Source of the DNA: Blautia sp.
Lineage (GTDB): Bacteria; Bacillota; Clostridia; Lachnospirales; Lachnospiraceae
Direction: 5' to 3'
Assembly: GCA_017459635.1 (NCBI GenBank)
Contig: JAFUCO010000047.1
Coordinates: forward strand, 1-64,000
Length of the DNA: 64,000 nucleotides
Program-made: the position numbers and the translations under genes
In this document: positions 43,302 through 52,629 of the stretch, piece after piece
Layout of the letters: each line of letters starts with the position of its first letter
Position numbering within the stretch: the first letter of the stretch is position 1
The notes under the pieces: generated by a model
What the model was told of the DNA's origin: nothing
Database searches by the model: none
The model's input: only the letters and a program-made list of their open reading frames with translations

Positions 43302-44579
43302 ATGAAAAAAACAACACTTGCAGCCGTAACATCATTTTGCCTCTTATTTTCACAGACCGCGATGGCTGATATCCCCAGCGTTGTATCAAAGCCGGCTGAT
43401 GAAGTCGTAACGCTTGGCGAGTATAAAGGGATCGAACTGACAAAGGAGATCGCTCCTGTCACAGATGAGGACATCGAGTCCATGATAGAGCAGAACGTGG
43501 CAATCACAAAGGAGGATGCAGGTGACGGCCCGGTCGAAGAAGGCCAGATCGCTAAGATCGATTATGAAGGAAAGAAGGACGGAGTCGCTTTTGAAGGCGG
43601 CACTGCCGAGGGCTATGAACTTGAGATCGGCTCTGGTACATTCATCCCGGGGTTTGAGGATGGCGTCATCGGCATGATGAAGGGAGAAACAAAGGATATC
43701 GAACTGACCTTCCCGGAGGAATATCAGAATGAGGATCTTGCCGGGCAGGATGTGGTATTTACAGTCACTGTTCAGTCGATAAGCCGCACCCCGGAATTTT
43801 CCGAGGACTGGGTAAAAAACAATACAGATGCTGAATCTGTGGATGCCTACAGGGAACAGATAAAAGCAGAGCTTGAAGCGGATGCCGATACAGCCGCCAC
43901 ACTCGATCTTCGGAATCAGGCATTCCAGGCGATAATGGAAGGCTGTGAATTTGGCGAGATCCCGGAAGAGGATATTCAGTTTGGCGTGGACTATGAGAAA
44001 CAGTCGATGGAGAGCATGGCTGCTTATTATGGAATGGAGCTCAAGGACATGCTTGAAGCGATGGGATATACGGAAGAGAGCTTCGAAGAGGAATGCCATG
44101 AGTATGGTGAGAATCAGGCAAAGGTCTTCTACATTCTTCAGGCTATCCTCGATAAGGAAGGTATTGTCATCACTGACGAAGAGGCTGAAGAAGTGATGGC
44201 CGACTATATTGAGCAGTACGGATTTGAGACCCTTGATGAGCTTAAGGAGGCTGTAGGCGGGGATCAGGTCGACCGCGCCGTAGTAACTGAGAAGGCCCTG
44301 CAGTTTATCATTGACAACGCAGTAATTACCGAAAAGGTCCTCGATCCGGCAGCAGCTTTAGCTGAGGTGGAAGCGGAAGAAGCAGAAGCTGAGACAGAAG
44401 AAGCGGCAGCTGAAACAGAAGAAGCAGCAGAAGAGACAGCTGAAACAGAAGATACAGCAGCAGAAGAAACAGAAGAAGAGACAGCGGCTGAAGATACAGC
44501 AGCCGGGGAAGCTCCGGCAGAAGAAACAGCAGCCGAAGAGACAGCCGCAGAAGAGAGTACTGAAAAACCGGCGGAATAA
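43302..44579 (+). CDS. exported trigger-factor-like FKBP peptidyl-prolyl isomerase
   Basis: A 425-residue protein with a signal peptide (about 1-22, cleaving near AMADIP). An FKBP domain lies at about 75-165 (GQIAKIDYEGKKDGVAFEGG, GSGTFIPGFEDGVIGMMKGE, LTFPEEY), and then a C-terminal helical region (about 170-345) resembles the trigger factor chaperone arms. The last 70 residues are Glu/Ala/Thr repeats. Cytosolic trigger factor has no signal peptide, so this is an exported paralogue that probably folds secreted proteins. AAGGAG precedes the ATG. Confidence 0.83.
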   Translation: MKKTTLAAVTSFCLLFSQTAMADIPSVVSKPADEVVTLGEYKGIELTKEIAPVTDEDIESMIEQNVAITKEDAGDGPVEEGQIAKIDYEGKKDGVAFEGGTAEGYELEIGSGTFIPGFEDGVIGMMKGETKDIELTFPEEYQNEDLAGQDVVFTVTVQSISRTPEFSEDWVKNNTDAESVDAYREQIKAELEADADTAATLDLRNQAFQAIMEGCEFGEIPEEDIQFGVDYEKQSMESMAAYYGMELKDMLEAMGYTEESFEEECHEYGENQAKVFYILQAILDKEGIVITDEEAEEVMADYIEQYGFETLDELKEAVGGDQVDRAVVTEKALQFIIDNAVITEKVLDPAAALAEVEAEEAEAETEEAAAETEEAAEETAETEDTAAEETEEETAAEDTAAGEAPAEETAAEETAAEESTEKPAE

Positions 44580-44658
44580 GTTCTGTAAAGAATGATTGCC
44601 CGGAATTAACAGTCTTTTATGCTGTTAAGACATCTGCTGAAAAAGGAAGTGTAAGTAA

Positions 44659-46002
44659 ATGGGCAGAATGAGCATACAGGAAAGACGGCGCTTAAGACAA
44701 CGCCAGGAAATGAGACGGAAGCTGACCCGTATTGGTGTCATAGCTGTTTTCGCCGTGGTTCTGGGCGTTTTCCTGGTACGCGGAGTTATAATGCCTTTGA
44801 TGTCAAGGTTCGGAAACAGTTCTTCCGGATCTGGAGATATCACTACCGGAATCATCTCGGATGACGGAGGAGTAACCTACGAAGTGGATATGGGAGACGG
44901 ACAGGCTGTCAGGATCCCCCTGAAAAGCGATAATGACACTGCAAAAACAGCCGCGATGAATCCCGGCTGGCACGACAACAATTACGGCAAATGGTATCAG
45001 AATCCGGACGGCACCTTTTTCGCTGACGGCTTCCAGGAGATCGACGGGACACAGTACTCCTTCGACAGCGACGGGTATATACAGACAGGCTGGATCACGA
45101 GCGGGGCGAATGAATACTATTTCGATGAAAACGGCGCATACGATCCGGATAAAAAACGTCCGATGCTGGCCCTTACATTTGACGATGGTCCGTCAAAATA
45201 CACGATGGAGCTCCTGAACTGCCTGGAGGAGAACAATGCCCATGCTACGTTCTTCATGCTTGGCGAGCTGGTGGGCAGTTATCCGGATGAAGTCCGCAAG
45301 ATGGTCGAGATAGGCTGCGAACTTGGCAACCACTCCTACGACCACTCTGATCAGACAACACTGTCGCTTGATGCTGTCTATAAACAGTTTAATGATACCG
45401 ATAACCTGCTGATCGAGGCATGCGGGCAGGCTGCTACCGTCGCGCGTGCTCCTTATGGAAGCGGAAATCAGGACATTTATGACACGGTCGGCAAACCGTT
45501 TATTTTCTGGTCACTGGACAGTCTCGACTGGAAGCTGCTTGACGTTGAAGCGGATTATAATTCGGTTATGAACGGCGACCTGACGGACGGGACCATAATA
45601 CTTATGCATGACATTCACGAGCCGTCAGTTAAGGCAGCGCTTCAGATCATCCCTGATCTCGTAGCCCGGGGATACAGGCTGGTTACAGTAAGTGAACTTG
45701 CCGAAGCGAAGAACGTAACAATGCAGAATGCCCTCTATATCGATTTCTGGGACAGCACGCTTCGTGAGGGCAGTGTAGTAGGATACAACGGGGAAACCGC
45801 ATTGTCAGACGGCTCATCTCAGGCCGGAAGCTCTGACGATCTGAGCAGCGGAGACTCATCAGCTTCTGACAGCAGCGGAAGCGATCAGGAACTTGAGAGC
45901 GGGGATTCGGATTACTCTTATGATGAGAGCTATGACGAAAGCTACGATGAAAGCTATTATGACAGCTCCTATGATGATGACAGTTATTACGATGACTACT
46001 GA
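44659..46002 (+). CDS. membrane-anchored NodB polysaccharide deacetylase with wall-binding repeats
   Basis: A 447-residue protein. A basic N-terminus and TM (about 25-47) precede two glycine/aromatic repeats resembling choline-binding-type wall modules (about 110-160, GKWYQNPDGTFFADG and GYIQTGWITSG). The NodB domain (about 170-355) has LTFDDGPS, LGNHSYDHSD (His-x3-His), RAPYGSG, SLDSLDW and LMHD, the complete set. The last 60 residues are Ser/Gly then Asp/Tyr/Glu repeats (YDESYDESYDESYYD). It probably N-deacetylates peptidoglycan or a wall glycan. Confidence 0.9.
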   Translation: MGRMSIQERRRLRQRQEMRRKLTRIGVIAVFAVVLGVFLVRGVIMPLMSRFGNSSSGSGDITTGIISDDGGVTYEVDMGDGQAVRIPLKSDNDTAKTAAMNPGWHDNNYGKWYQNPDGTFFADGFQEIDGTQYSFDSDGYIQTGWITSGANEYYFDENGAYDPDKKRPMLALTFDDGPSKYTMELLNCLEENNAHATFFMLGELVGSYPDEVRKMVEIGCELGNHSYDHSDQTTLSLDAVYKQFNDTDNLLIEACGQAATVARAPYGSGNQDIYDTVGKPFIFWSLDSLDWKLLDVEADYNSVMNGDLTDGTIILMHDIHEPSVKAALQIIPDLVARGYRLVTVSELAEAKNVTMQNALYIDFWDSTLREGSVVGYNGETALSDGSSQAGSSDDLSSGDSSASDSSGSDQELESGDSDYSYDESYDESYDESYYDSSYDDDSYYDDY

Positions 46003-46144
46003 TACAACTTGGAAGCGGAGCAGGTCCTCCATGCAGAGATACGGGGTTATGAGTTAGTTTTCGCGCGCCGGACGTCTTCGGCCGACCCGCGTATATCTTC
46101 ATAAAACCCAGGTGGAGTGTAATCCGCAAAAAAGGAGAAATATA

Positions 46145-47494
46145 TTGAGCAAATGGTATGATGAAGCCGTGTTTTATCACATGTATCCTCTGGGAATGTC
46201 CGGAGCGCCGCGTGTGAATGATCACTCCGGAACAGTACACCGGTTCCCGGCTCTCGAAAAATGGCTCCCGCATGTAAAATCTCTTGGCTGTACAGCCATA
46301 TATATCGGACCGCTGTTCGAATCTTCAACCCATGGATATGACACACGGGACTATTTTAAGGTGGACGAAAGGCTTGGAGATAACGATGATTTCCGGCATT
46401 TTACGGAAAAAGCCCACAGCCTTGGCTTGCGTATTGTAGTTGACGGGGTATTCAACCATGTCGGACGGGAATTCGGACCCTTTGAAGATGTCCGGAGGAA
46501 CCGAGAGGCATCTCCGTACTGCAGCTGGTTCAAGGGGTTGAATTTTGGCTGGAACAGTCCCTACAATGACGGCTTCGGGTATGAGGCATGGCATAACTGC
46601 TTTGAACTTGTAAACCTGAATTACTGGGAGCGAGGCGTGCGTGACTATATCCTGGAGGCCATAGGGTTCTGGATAAGCGAATTCGACATAGACGGGATAA
46701 GGCTTGACTGCGCGGACTGCCTTGACTTCTCGTTCATGGAGGAAATGCACCATTTCTGTGACAGCCGGAAAGCTGATTTCTGGCTCATGGGTGAGGTCAT
46801 ACACGGTGACTACAGCCGCTATGTAAAGCCGCATCTTCTGAACAGCGTGACCAACTATGAACTGCATAAGGGTCTTTATTCGGGACACAATGATCATAAT
46901 TATTTCGAGATCGCCCATTCAATACGCAGGCAGTTTGACGCAAACGGCGGAATCTACCGCGGCCTGAACCTTTATACCTTTGTGGATAACCATGATGTTG
47001 ACAGGATAGCTTCTAAGCTTAACGTGCCAGGGCATATATATCCGGTGTACACACTTCTGTTTACGCTTCCGGGCATACCTTCGATATATTATGGGTCTGA
47101 ATGGGGTATCAAAGGACGTAAGGAAGGCGGAAATGATGATCCCCTGCGTCCGTATGTGGATCTTGATAAAGTACTGGAGAATCCTGATGATCCGCTTCTT
47201 CTGGAATGGGTACGCACCCTGGGGAGAGTAAGGAAGGAAAACCCGGCCCTTGTTTCAGGCAGATATCAGGAGCTTCTTCTCACCAACAGACAATATGCAT
47301 TTGCCCGCATTCTGGATGATTCCGGAGTGATCGTGGCTGTAAACAACGATGATAAGGATGCAGACCTTTACATACGGCTTCCATACCCGGATAAAGAGCT
47401 GCACGCACTGACCGGAGAGGACTCCATCAAGACAGAAAACGGAAGTCTTCACATTAAACTGAAACCTGACGCAAGCTTTCTGGCTGCGTTTTAG
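46145..47494 (+). CDS. GH13 alpha-amylase-family glycosidase
   Basis: A 449-residue cytoplasmic GH13 enzyme. The start is TTG 46145, seven bases after AAAGGAG; an upstream in-frame GTG would place that site inside the gene. The four conserved regions are DGVFNHVG, GIRLDCADC (nucleophile Asp), WLMGEV (acid Glu) and TFVDNHDVDR. The compact C-terminal domain follows. It likely cuts or rearranges alpha-glucans, fitting with GlgB immediately downstream and GlgP upstream; exact specificity is open. Confidence 0.9.
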   Translation: MSKWYDEAVFYHMYPLGMSGAPRVNDHSGTVHRFPALEKWLPHVKSLGCTAIYIGPLFESSTHGYDTRDYFKVDERLGDNDDFRHFTEKAHSLGLRIVVDGVFNHVGREFGPFEDVRRNREASPYCSWFKGLNFGWNSPYNDGFGYEAWHNCFELVNLNYWERGVRDYILEAIGFWISEFDIDGIRLDCADCLDFSFMEEMHHFCDSRKADFWLMGEVIHGDYSRYVKPHLLNSVTNYELHKGLYSGHNDHNYFEIAHSIRRQFDANGGIYRGLNLYTFVDNHDVDRIASKLNVPGHIYPVYTLLFTLPGIPSIYYGSEWGIKGRKEGGNDDPLRPYVDLDKVLENPDDPLLLEWVRTLGRVRKENPALVSGRYQELLLTNRQYAFARILDDSGVIVAVNNDDKDADLYIRLPYPDKELHALTGEDSIKTENGSLHIKLKPDASFLAAF

Positions 47495-47608
47495 GGTTAA
47501 GGGACTTGTGCAGGATCAACATGCATGATCCTGAAACGGTCCTTAGCGCGGATGGCATTCCGGGCACCTGATCAGGAAAAAATAAGGAATCTAATGGAGG
47601 AATTTCAT

Positions 47609-49495
47609 ATGGGAGAAAAGATGGCATTTACCGATATGGATCAGTACCTGTTCGGTCAGGGCACCCACTATGATATTTACAAAAAGATGGGAGCGCATCC
47701 GGTTACAGAGGATGGAGTCAGCGGAGTATACTTTGCAGTATGGGCACCGAATGCTCAGAGCGTTTCGGTGATCGGCGATTTTAACGGCTGGGATCCATCT
47801 GCAAATCCGATGGAAAAAGCCGGCCCGATAGGTGTTTATGAAACTTTTGTTCCGGGAGCAAAAAAAGGCGAACTCTATAAATTCCATATCATCGGATATC
47901 ACGGGGAGGAGCTTGATAAGGCAGACCCTTATGCCAATGAGTGTGAGATGCGCCCGGGAACTGCATCACGTATTACGGATATCACAGATTATAAATGGAA
48001 AGACGCAGCCTGGATGCGCAGTCGTGAAAAATTCGATGAGAACAAGGATGCCATGGCAATATATGAAGTCCATCTTGGCTCCTGGATGAAGCATCCCTGG
48101 TCGGAGGATAATGCTGACGGATTCTACAATTACCGTCTGGCAGCCGAGCGTCTGGCAGAATACGTTAAAAAGATGGGATATACCCATATAGAGCTTATCG
48201 GTATCGCCGAGCATCCGTTTGACGGCTCATGGGGATATCAGGTCACCGGCTATTATGCACCTACATCCCGCTATGGAACTCCTCAGGATTTCAAGTATTT
48301 TGTTGATTATATGCACCGCAATAAGATCGGTGTCATCCTTGACTGGGTTCCGGCTCATTTCCCGAAGGATGCGCACGGTCTTGCAAACTTTGACGGCACT
48401 GCGGTCTATGAGCATGAGGATCCGCGTCAGGGCGAGCATCCTGACTGGGGTACCAAGATATACAACTATGGCAGGCCGGAGGTAAAGAACTTCCTGATCG
48501 CCAACGCTCTGTTCTGGGTTGAGGAGTGCCATGTGGACGGACTCCGCGTTGATGCTGTTGCCTCCATGCTTTATCTGGATTACGGCAAACAGGACGGACA
48601 GTGGGTTGCGAACAAATACGGCGACAACAAGAACCTTGAAGCCATAGAGTTTTTCAAGCATCTGAATTCAGTACTCCTTGGACGCAATCACGGTACCGTG
48701 ATGATTGCGGAGGAATCAACGGCATGGCCAAAGGTTACCGGCAAGCCGGAGGACGACGGACTGGGCTTTTCACTCAAGTGGAACATGGGCTGGATGAACG
48801 ACTTCCTGGAATACATGAAGCTTGACCCGTATTTCCGCAAATTCAATCACAATAAGATGACCTTCTCCATGATGTATGCTTACAGCGAAAAATATGTGCT
48901 GGTGCTTTCACATGACGAGGTGGTTCATCTTAAATGCTCGATGCTGAACAAGATGCCAGGCGAGCTTCCGGACAAGTTCAAGAACCTCAAGGTGGGCTAC
49001 ACCTTTATGTTCTGCCATCCCGGCAAGAAGCTTCTGTTCATGGGTCAGGATTTCGGGCAGCTGCGTGAGTGGAGCGAGGAGCGCGAGCTCGACTGGTTCC
49101 TCCTTGGGGAAGAAAGCCACAGGTCTCTGCAGAGCTTTGTTCAGGGCCTGCTCAAGATCTACAGAAAATATCCCGCACTTTACGGGATGGATGACGATCC
49201 GAAAGGCTTTGAATGGATCAATGCGAATGACGGCGACAGAAGCATATTCAGCTTTGTAAGATATTCACCGACAGGCCGCAACAATGTACTTGTGGTGTGC
49301 AACTTTACACCTGTGGAACGTCCCGAATACCGCGTTGGTGTTCCGAAGAATAAACAGTACAGGCTTATAATGAACGAACAGGGACTGGTTGATACCAGGG
49401 AGGTATATAAAGCAGAATTGTCCAACTGTGACAACAGGGACTATTCGTTCTCCTACCCGCTTGCTCCTTATGGAGTCGGAGTATTCCTTTTCTGA
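47609..49495 (+). CDS. glgB: 1,4-alpha-glucan branching enzyme
   Basis: A 628-residue GH13 branching enzyme forming alpha-1,6 branches in glycogen. The start is ATG 47609, eight bases after GGAGG; the frame upstream to 47525 lacks a site. A CBM48-like N-terminal domain (FAVWAPNAQSVSVIGDFNGWD) precedes the catalytic barrel with DWVPAHFP, GLRVDAVASML (nucleophile Asp), MIAEEST (Glu) and VLSHDEVVH. With GlgP and the GH13 enzyme it gives partial glycogen metabolism; glgA and glgC are not in the window. Confidence 0.95.
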   Translation: MGEKMAFTDMDQYLFGQGTHYDIYKKMGAHPVTEDGVSGVYFAVWAPNAQSVSVIGDFNGWDPSANPMEKAGPIGVYETFVPGAKKGELYKFHIIGYHGEELDKADPYANECEMRPGTASRITDITDYKWKDAAWMRSREKFDENKDAMAIYEVHLGSWMKHPWSEDNADGFYNYRLAAERLAEYVKKMGYTHIELIGIAEHPFDGSWGYQVTGYYAPTSRYGTPQDFKYFVDYMHRNKIGVILDWVPAHFPKDAHGLANFDGTAVYEHEDPRQGEHPDWGTKIYNYGRPEVKNFLIANALFWVEECHVDGLRVDAVASMLYLDYGKQDGQWVANKYGDNKNLEAIEFFKHLNSVLLGRNHGTVMIAEESTAWPKVTGKPEDDGLGFSLKWNMGWMNDFLEYMKLDPYFRKFNHNKMTFSMMYAYSEKYVLVLSHDEVVHLKCSMLNKMPGELPDKFKNLKVGYTFMFCHPGKKLLFMGQDFGQLREWSEERELDWFLLGEESHRSLQSFVQGLLKIYRKYPALYGMDDDPKGFEWINANDGDRSIFSFVRYSPTGRNNVLVVCNFTPVERPEYRVGVPKNKQYRLIMNEQGLVDTREVYKAELSNCDNRDYSFSYPLAPYGVGVFLF

Positions 49496-49546
49496 TATTA
49501 CATATCAAAAGCCTCCCATAAGTTTAAGCTGTTTTAGTATATGGGA

Positions 49547-49575
49547 TTGAAAAATAAATGATGATCGCTTATAAT
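49547..49575 (+). promoter_or_regulatory. promoter of the CobW gene pair
   Basis: TTGAAA (49547-49552) and TATAAT (49570-49575) are separated by 17 bp, about 140 bp before the first CobW gene. Confidence 0.65.
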
Positions 49576-49578
49576 GCA

Positions 49579-49600
49579 CCAGGGGGCCTGAGCCCCCTGG
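49579..49600 (+). promoter_or_regulatory. GC-rich hairpin at the predicted transcript 5' end
   Basis: CCAGGGGGC (49579-49587) pairs with GCCCCCTGG (49592-49600) across a CTGA loop. It has no T tract. It coincides with the expected +1 of the promoter, so it could stabilise the transcript 5' end or be an operator; it could also be a weak glgB terminator. Confidence 0.4.
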
Positions 49601-49713
49601 TTATATTGCGTGATAATGAACTGGCACTTTCGGAAATATATGATCCGGTACTCAGATACCGGCATTTATATTATTAACAGCTAAAACGGTGCCTGATGAA
49701 AGGAGTAATATTC

Positions 49714-51096
49714 ATGGTAAAAATTGACATCGTATCAGGTTTTCTTGGGGCAGGAAAAACTACCCTGATCAAAAAACTGCTTTCAGACGCCCTTCAGGGA
49801 GAACAGGTTGTCCTTATCGAGAACGAATTTGGCGAGATCGGTATTGACGGCGGCTTCCTGAAGGAATCCGGCATTGAGATCCGTGAGATGAATTCAGGAT
49901 GCATCTGCTGCTCACTGGTTGGTGATTTCGGCACATCACTCCGTGAGGTGGTTGAAAAATATCATCCGGACCGCATTCTCATAGAGCCTTCAGGAGTTGG
50001 CAAGCTTTCGGACGTTATAAAGGCGGTACAGGGTGTACAGCAGGATGTCGAGATGAAGCTCAACAGCTACACCACTGTGGTAGACGCGAAAAAGTGCAAA
50101 ATGTATATGCGCAATTTCGGCGAATTCTTTAACAATCAGGTTGAATATGCAGGCGCGATCATCCTCAGCCGTACGGACATCGTAGACGAGGACAAGGCTG
50201 CGGAAGTAATGAATATGCTGCGCGAGCATAACCAGAAGGCAGCGATCATCACAACACCGATCAGCACACTTGACGGAAAGAAGCTTCTGGATGTAATGGA
50301 ACATCCGGTTTCACTGAGTGATCTTGAGAAAGAGCTGCTCGATGAAGAAGAAGTGTGCCCGGAGTGCGGACACGTACATGCACCTGGCGAGCATCATCAT
50401 CATGACCATGACCACGATGAACATGATCATAATCACGATCACGAACATGACGAGCATGATCATCATGACCATGACCATGACGAGCATGATCATCATCACG
50501 AGCATGACCACGATGAGCATGATCATCACGATCATGACCACGATGAGCACGATCACCATCATGACCACGACGAGCATGACCATCATCACGACCATGACCA
50601 CGACGAGCATGATCATCACGACCATGATCACGATGAGCATGAGCACCATCATGACCATGACGAGCATGATCATCATCACGAGCATGACCACGACGAGCAT
50701 GATCATCATCACGAGCATGACCATGATGAGCATGACCATCATCATGACCACGACCATGACGAGCATGATCATCATCACGAGCATGACCATCACGGCCATC
50801 ACCATCACCACCATCATGCAGACGAGGTGTTCTCAAGCTGGGGCCGTGAAACAGTCAAAAAGTATTCAAAAGAAGAGATCGAAAATATCCTGCATACGCT
50901 CAGCACGTCTGATGAATACGGCGTAATCCTGCGCGCGAAGGGCATGCTCCCGTCAGAGGACGGAACCTGGACATATTTCGACATGGTTCCCGAAGAGATA
51001 GAGATACGCGAAGGCGCTCCGGACTTCACCGGCCGCTTCTGCGTAATAGGTTCAAAGATGAATGAAAAGGCACTGGAGGCACTATGGACGAAGTGA
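49714..51096 (+). CDS. CobW/COG0523-family metal GTPase with extreme His-rich tract
   Basis: A 460-residue G3E GTPase. Walker A GFLGAGKTTLIKK (about 8-20), the family metal motif GCICCSL (about 64-70), a DGGF/IEPSG switch region and LSRTD in place of NKxD are all present. Residues 220-368 are about 149 residues of almost only His, Asp and Glu, with a DEHDHHH-type unit repeated about 12 times, then the CobW C-terminal domain. Such proteins insert or store Zn, Ni or Co; this tract could bind many ions. The C-terminus overlaps the next CobW gene by 13 bp. ATG 49714 follows AAAGGAG. Confidence 0.92.
   Translation: MVKIDIVSGFLGAGKTTLIKKLLSDALQGEQVVLIENEFGEIGIDGGFLKESGIEIREMNSGCICCSLVGDFGTSLREVVEKYHPDRILIEPSGVGKLSDVIKAVQGVQQDVEMKLNSYTTVVDAKKCKMYMRNFGEFFNNQVEYAGAIILSRTDIVDEDKAAEVMNMLREHNQKAAIITTPISTLDGKKLLDVMEHPVSLSDLEKELLDEEEVCPECGHVHAPGEHHHHDHDHDEHDHNHDHEHDEHDHHDHDHDEHDHHHEHDHDEHDHHDHDHDEHDHHHDHDEHDHHHDHDHDEHDHHDHDHDEHEHHHDHDEHDHHHEHDHDEHDHHHEHDHDEHDHHHDHDHDEHDHHHEHDHHGHHHHHHHADEVFSSWGRETVKKYSKEEIENILHTLSTSDEYGVILRAKGMLPSEDGTWTYFDMVPEEIEIREGAPDFTGRFCVIGSKMNEKALEALWTK
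50371..50817 (+). repeat. degenerate tandem repeat encoding the His/Asp/Glu tract
   Basis: About 450 bp of CAT/CAC, GAC/GAT and GAG codons in a loose 27-36-bp period (GAGCATGATCATCATCAC and variants). All six frames stay open here, which creates false ORFs on both strands. Confidence 0.9.
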
Positions 51097-52034
51097 CGAC
51101 CCCTATTTACCTGATCTCAGGCTTTCTGGAAAGCGGAAAGACAACTTTCCTCAAATTCACACTTGATCAGGACTATTTCCGTATTGACGGAAAAACTCTT
51201 CTCATCCTCTGCGAGGAAGGCGAGGAAGAGTACGACATTGATAAGCTTAACCGGGACGATACAATAGTAGAAGTACTGAAAAGCCGTGAGGAGCTTACTA
51301 CTCAGAGACTGTACACCATGGACATACTCCATAATCCTGACCGTGTCATAATAGAATACAATGGCATGTGGCTTGTCAGCGATTTTGAAAAGATGGATCT
51401 GCCGAAAGGCTGGTCAATTGAGCAGGAGATCACCATAGCAGATGCCCGTACCTACCAGGTATATATCAATAATATGAAATCCATCTTTATGGACATGGTA
51501 AGGAACACTGACATGGTGATATTTAACCGCTGCTCGAAGGATGATCCGCTGCCTTCCTACAGGCGCGGCATCAAGGTGGCCAACCAGAGGGCCGAGGTTG
51601 TTTTCGAGGACGAACAGGGCGAGATAAGCGACATCTTCCAGGACGAGATGCCTTTTGACATGGATGCTCCTGTGATAGATATACTTCCAGAGGACTATGG
51701 CATCTGGTTTGTGGACGCAATGGACAATCCGGACAAATATGAGGGAAAGACGGTACGCTTTAAAGCCAGGGCGGCAAAACCAAGAGGCCTTGGGAAACAG
51801 TACTTCATCCCGGGACGTACGGCCATGACATGCTGTGCAGACGACACCACATTCCTCGGATATATGTGTAAAAGTGACAATGCTCCCTCTATCAGGCCCG
51901 GAGACTGGGTAAATGTTACAGCCCTTGGAAAGGTTGAAGAACGCCGGGAGTACCAGGGAAAGGGATTGGTTTTATATGCAATTAGAGTGGAGCCTTGCGA
52001 ACCTCTTCAGGAGGAAATGGTCTACTTCAACTGA
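51084..52034 (+). CDS. CobW-like GTPase fused to a YcgQ/TIGR03943-like C-terminal domain
   Basis: A 316-residue protein. The N-terminal half is a reduced CobW-type P-loop domain: ISGFLESGKTTFLKF (about 11-25), EEGEEEYD and FNRCSKDD at the NKxD position, without the CxCC metal motif. The C-terminal half (about 210-316) resembles the soluble domain of YcgQ/TIGR03943 proteins, with VRFKARAAKPRG, MTCCADDTTFLGYM (a Cys pair) and DWVNVTALGKV in an OB-like pattern. It overlaps the His-rich CobW gene, suggesting the two act together in metal handling. Confidence 0.75.
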   Translation: MDEVTTPIYLISGFLESGKTTFLKFTLDQDYFRIDGKTLLILCEEGEEEYDIDKLNRDDTIVEVLKSREELTTQRLYTMDILHNPDRVIIEYNGMWLVSDFEKMDLPKGWSIEQEITIADARTYQVYINNMKSIFMDMVRNTDMVIFNRCSKDDPLPSYRRGIKVANQRAEVVFEDEQGEISDIFQDEMPFDMDAPVIDILPEDYGIWFVDAMDNPDKYEGKTVRFKARAAKPRGLGKQYFIPGRTAMTCCADDTTFLGYMCKSDNAPSIRPGDWVNVTALGKVEERREYQGKGLVLYAIRVEPCEPLQEEMVYFN

Positions 52035-52050
52035 CGGGGGAACGGATGAT

Positions 52051-52629
52051 ATGTTTCTGATAGCAGGGCTTGGAAATCCCGGCAGCAAATATACCGGAAC
52101 CCGTCATAACATGGGCTTCGACGTGATAGACCTTCTGGTAGAGCGCCACAAGGTACCGCAGAGCGGTGTGAAATTCAACGGAATGTATGGAAAGGGAATG
52201 ATCGGCGATCAGAAGGTGATACTGATGAAACCCCTTTCATATATGAACTTAAGCGGCGGGCCGATACAGCAGATGGCGGCATATTTTAAGATCGACCCAG
52301 CATCACATCTGCTGGTCATCTGTGATGACATTGACCTGCAGCCGGGGCAGATACGCATCCGCAAAAAAGGCAGCGCAGGCGGGCATAACGGCATGAAGGA
52401 TATCATACAGAGGCTCGGTACAGAGGAGTTCTGCCGTATACGGGTGGGAGTCGGGGCAAAGCCGAAGGACTTTGACCTGGCGGACCATGTGCTGGGGCAT
52501 TTCGATGCAGCCGACCGCACCCTTGTGGATGAAGCCATAAAAGAGGCCGCAGATGCAGTTGACCTTCTGATAAGCGAAGGCGTTGATGCCGCAATGAACA
52601 AATATAACAGAAAGAAACCGGTTTCATGA
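52051..52629 (+). CDS. pth: peptidyl-tRNA hydrolase
   Basis: A 192-residue enzyme releasing tRNA from stalled peptidyl-tRNA. GLGNPGSKYTGTRHNMGFDV carries the catalytic His (about 20) and Asn; KPLSYMNLSGG, ICDDIDL and KKGSAGGHNGMKDI follow. ATG 52051 is used because the upstream frame overlaps the CobW-like gene. It overlaps mfd by 4 bp, the common pth-mfd pairing of Firmicutes. Confidence 0.95.
   Translation: MFLIAGLGNPGSKYTGTRHNMGFDVIDLLVERHKVPQSGVKFNGMYGKGMIGDQKVILMKPLSYMNLSGGPIQQMAAYFKIDPASHLLVICDDIDLQPGQIRIRKKGSAGGHNGMKDIIQRLGTEEFCRIRVGVGAKPKDFDLADHVLGHFDAADRTLVDEAIKEAADAVDLLISEGVDAAMNKYNRKKPVS

Noticed and set aside
50261..50926. Long ORFs on both strands through the His-rich region (His/Arg/Asp-rich, Met/Val-rich and Met/Thr-rich products)
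   Set aside because: The repeat is made of CAT, CAC, GAC and GAG codons, so every frame stays open. Only the CobW frame has a ribosome binding site and conserved domains on both sides.
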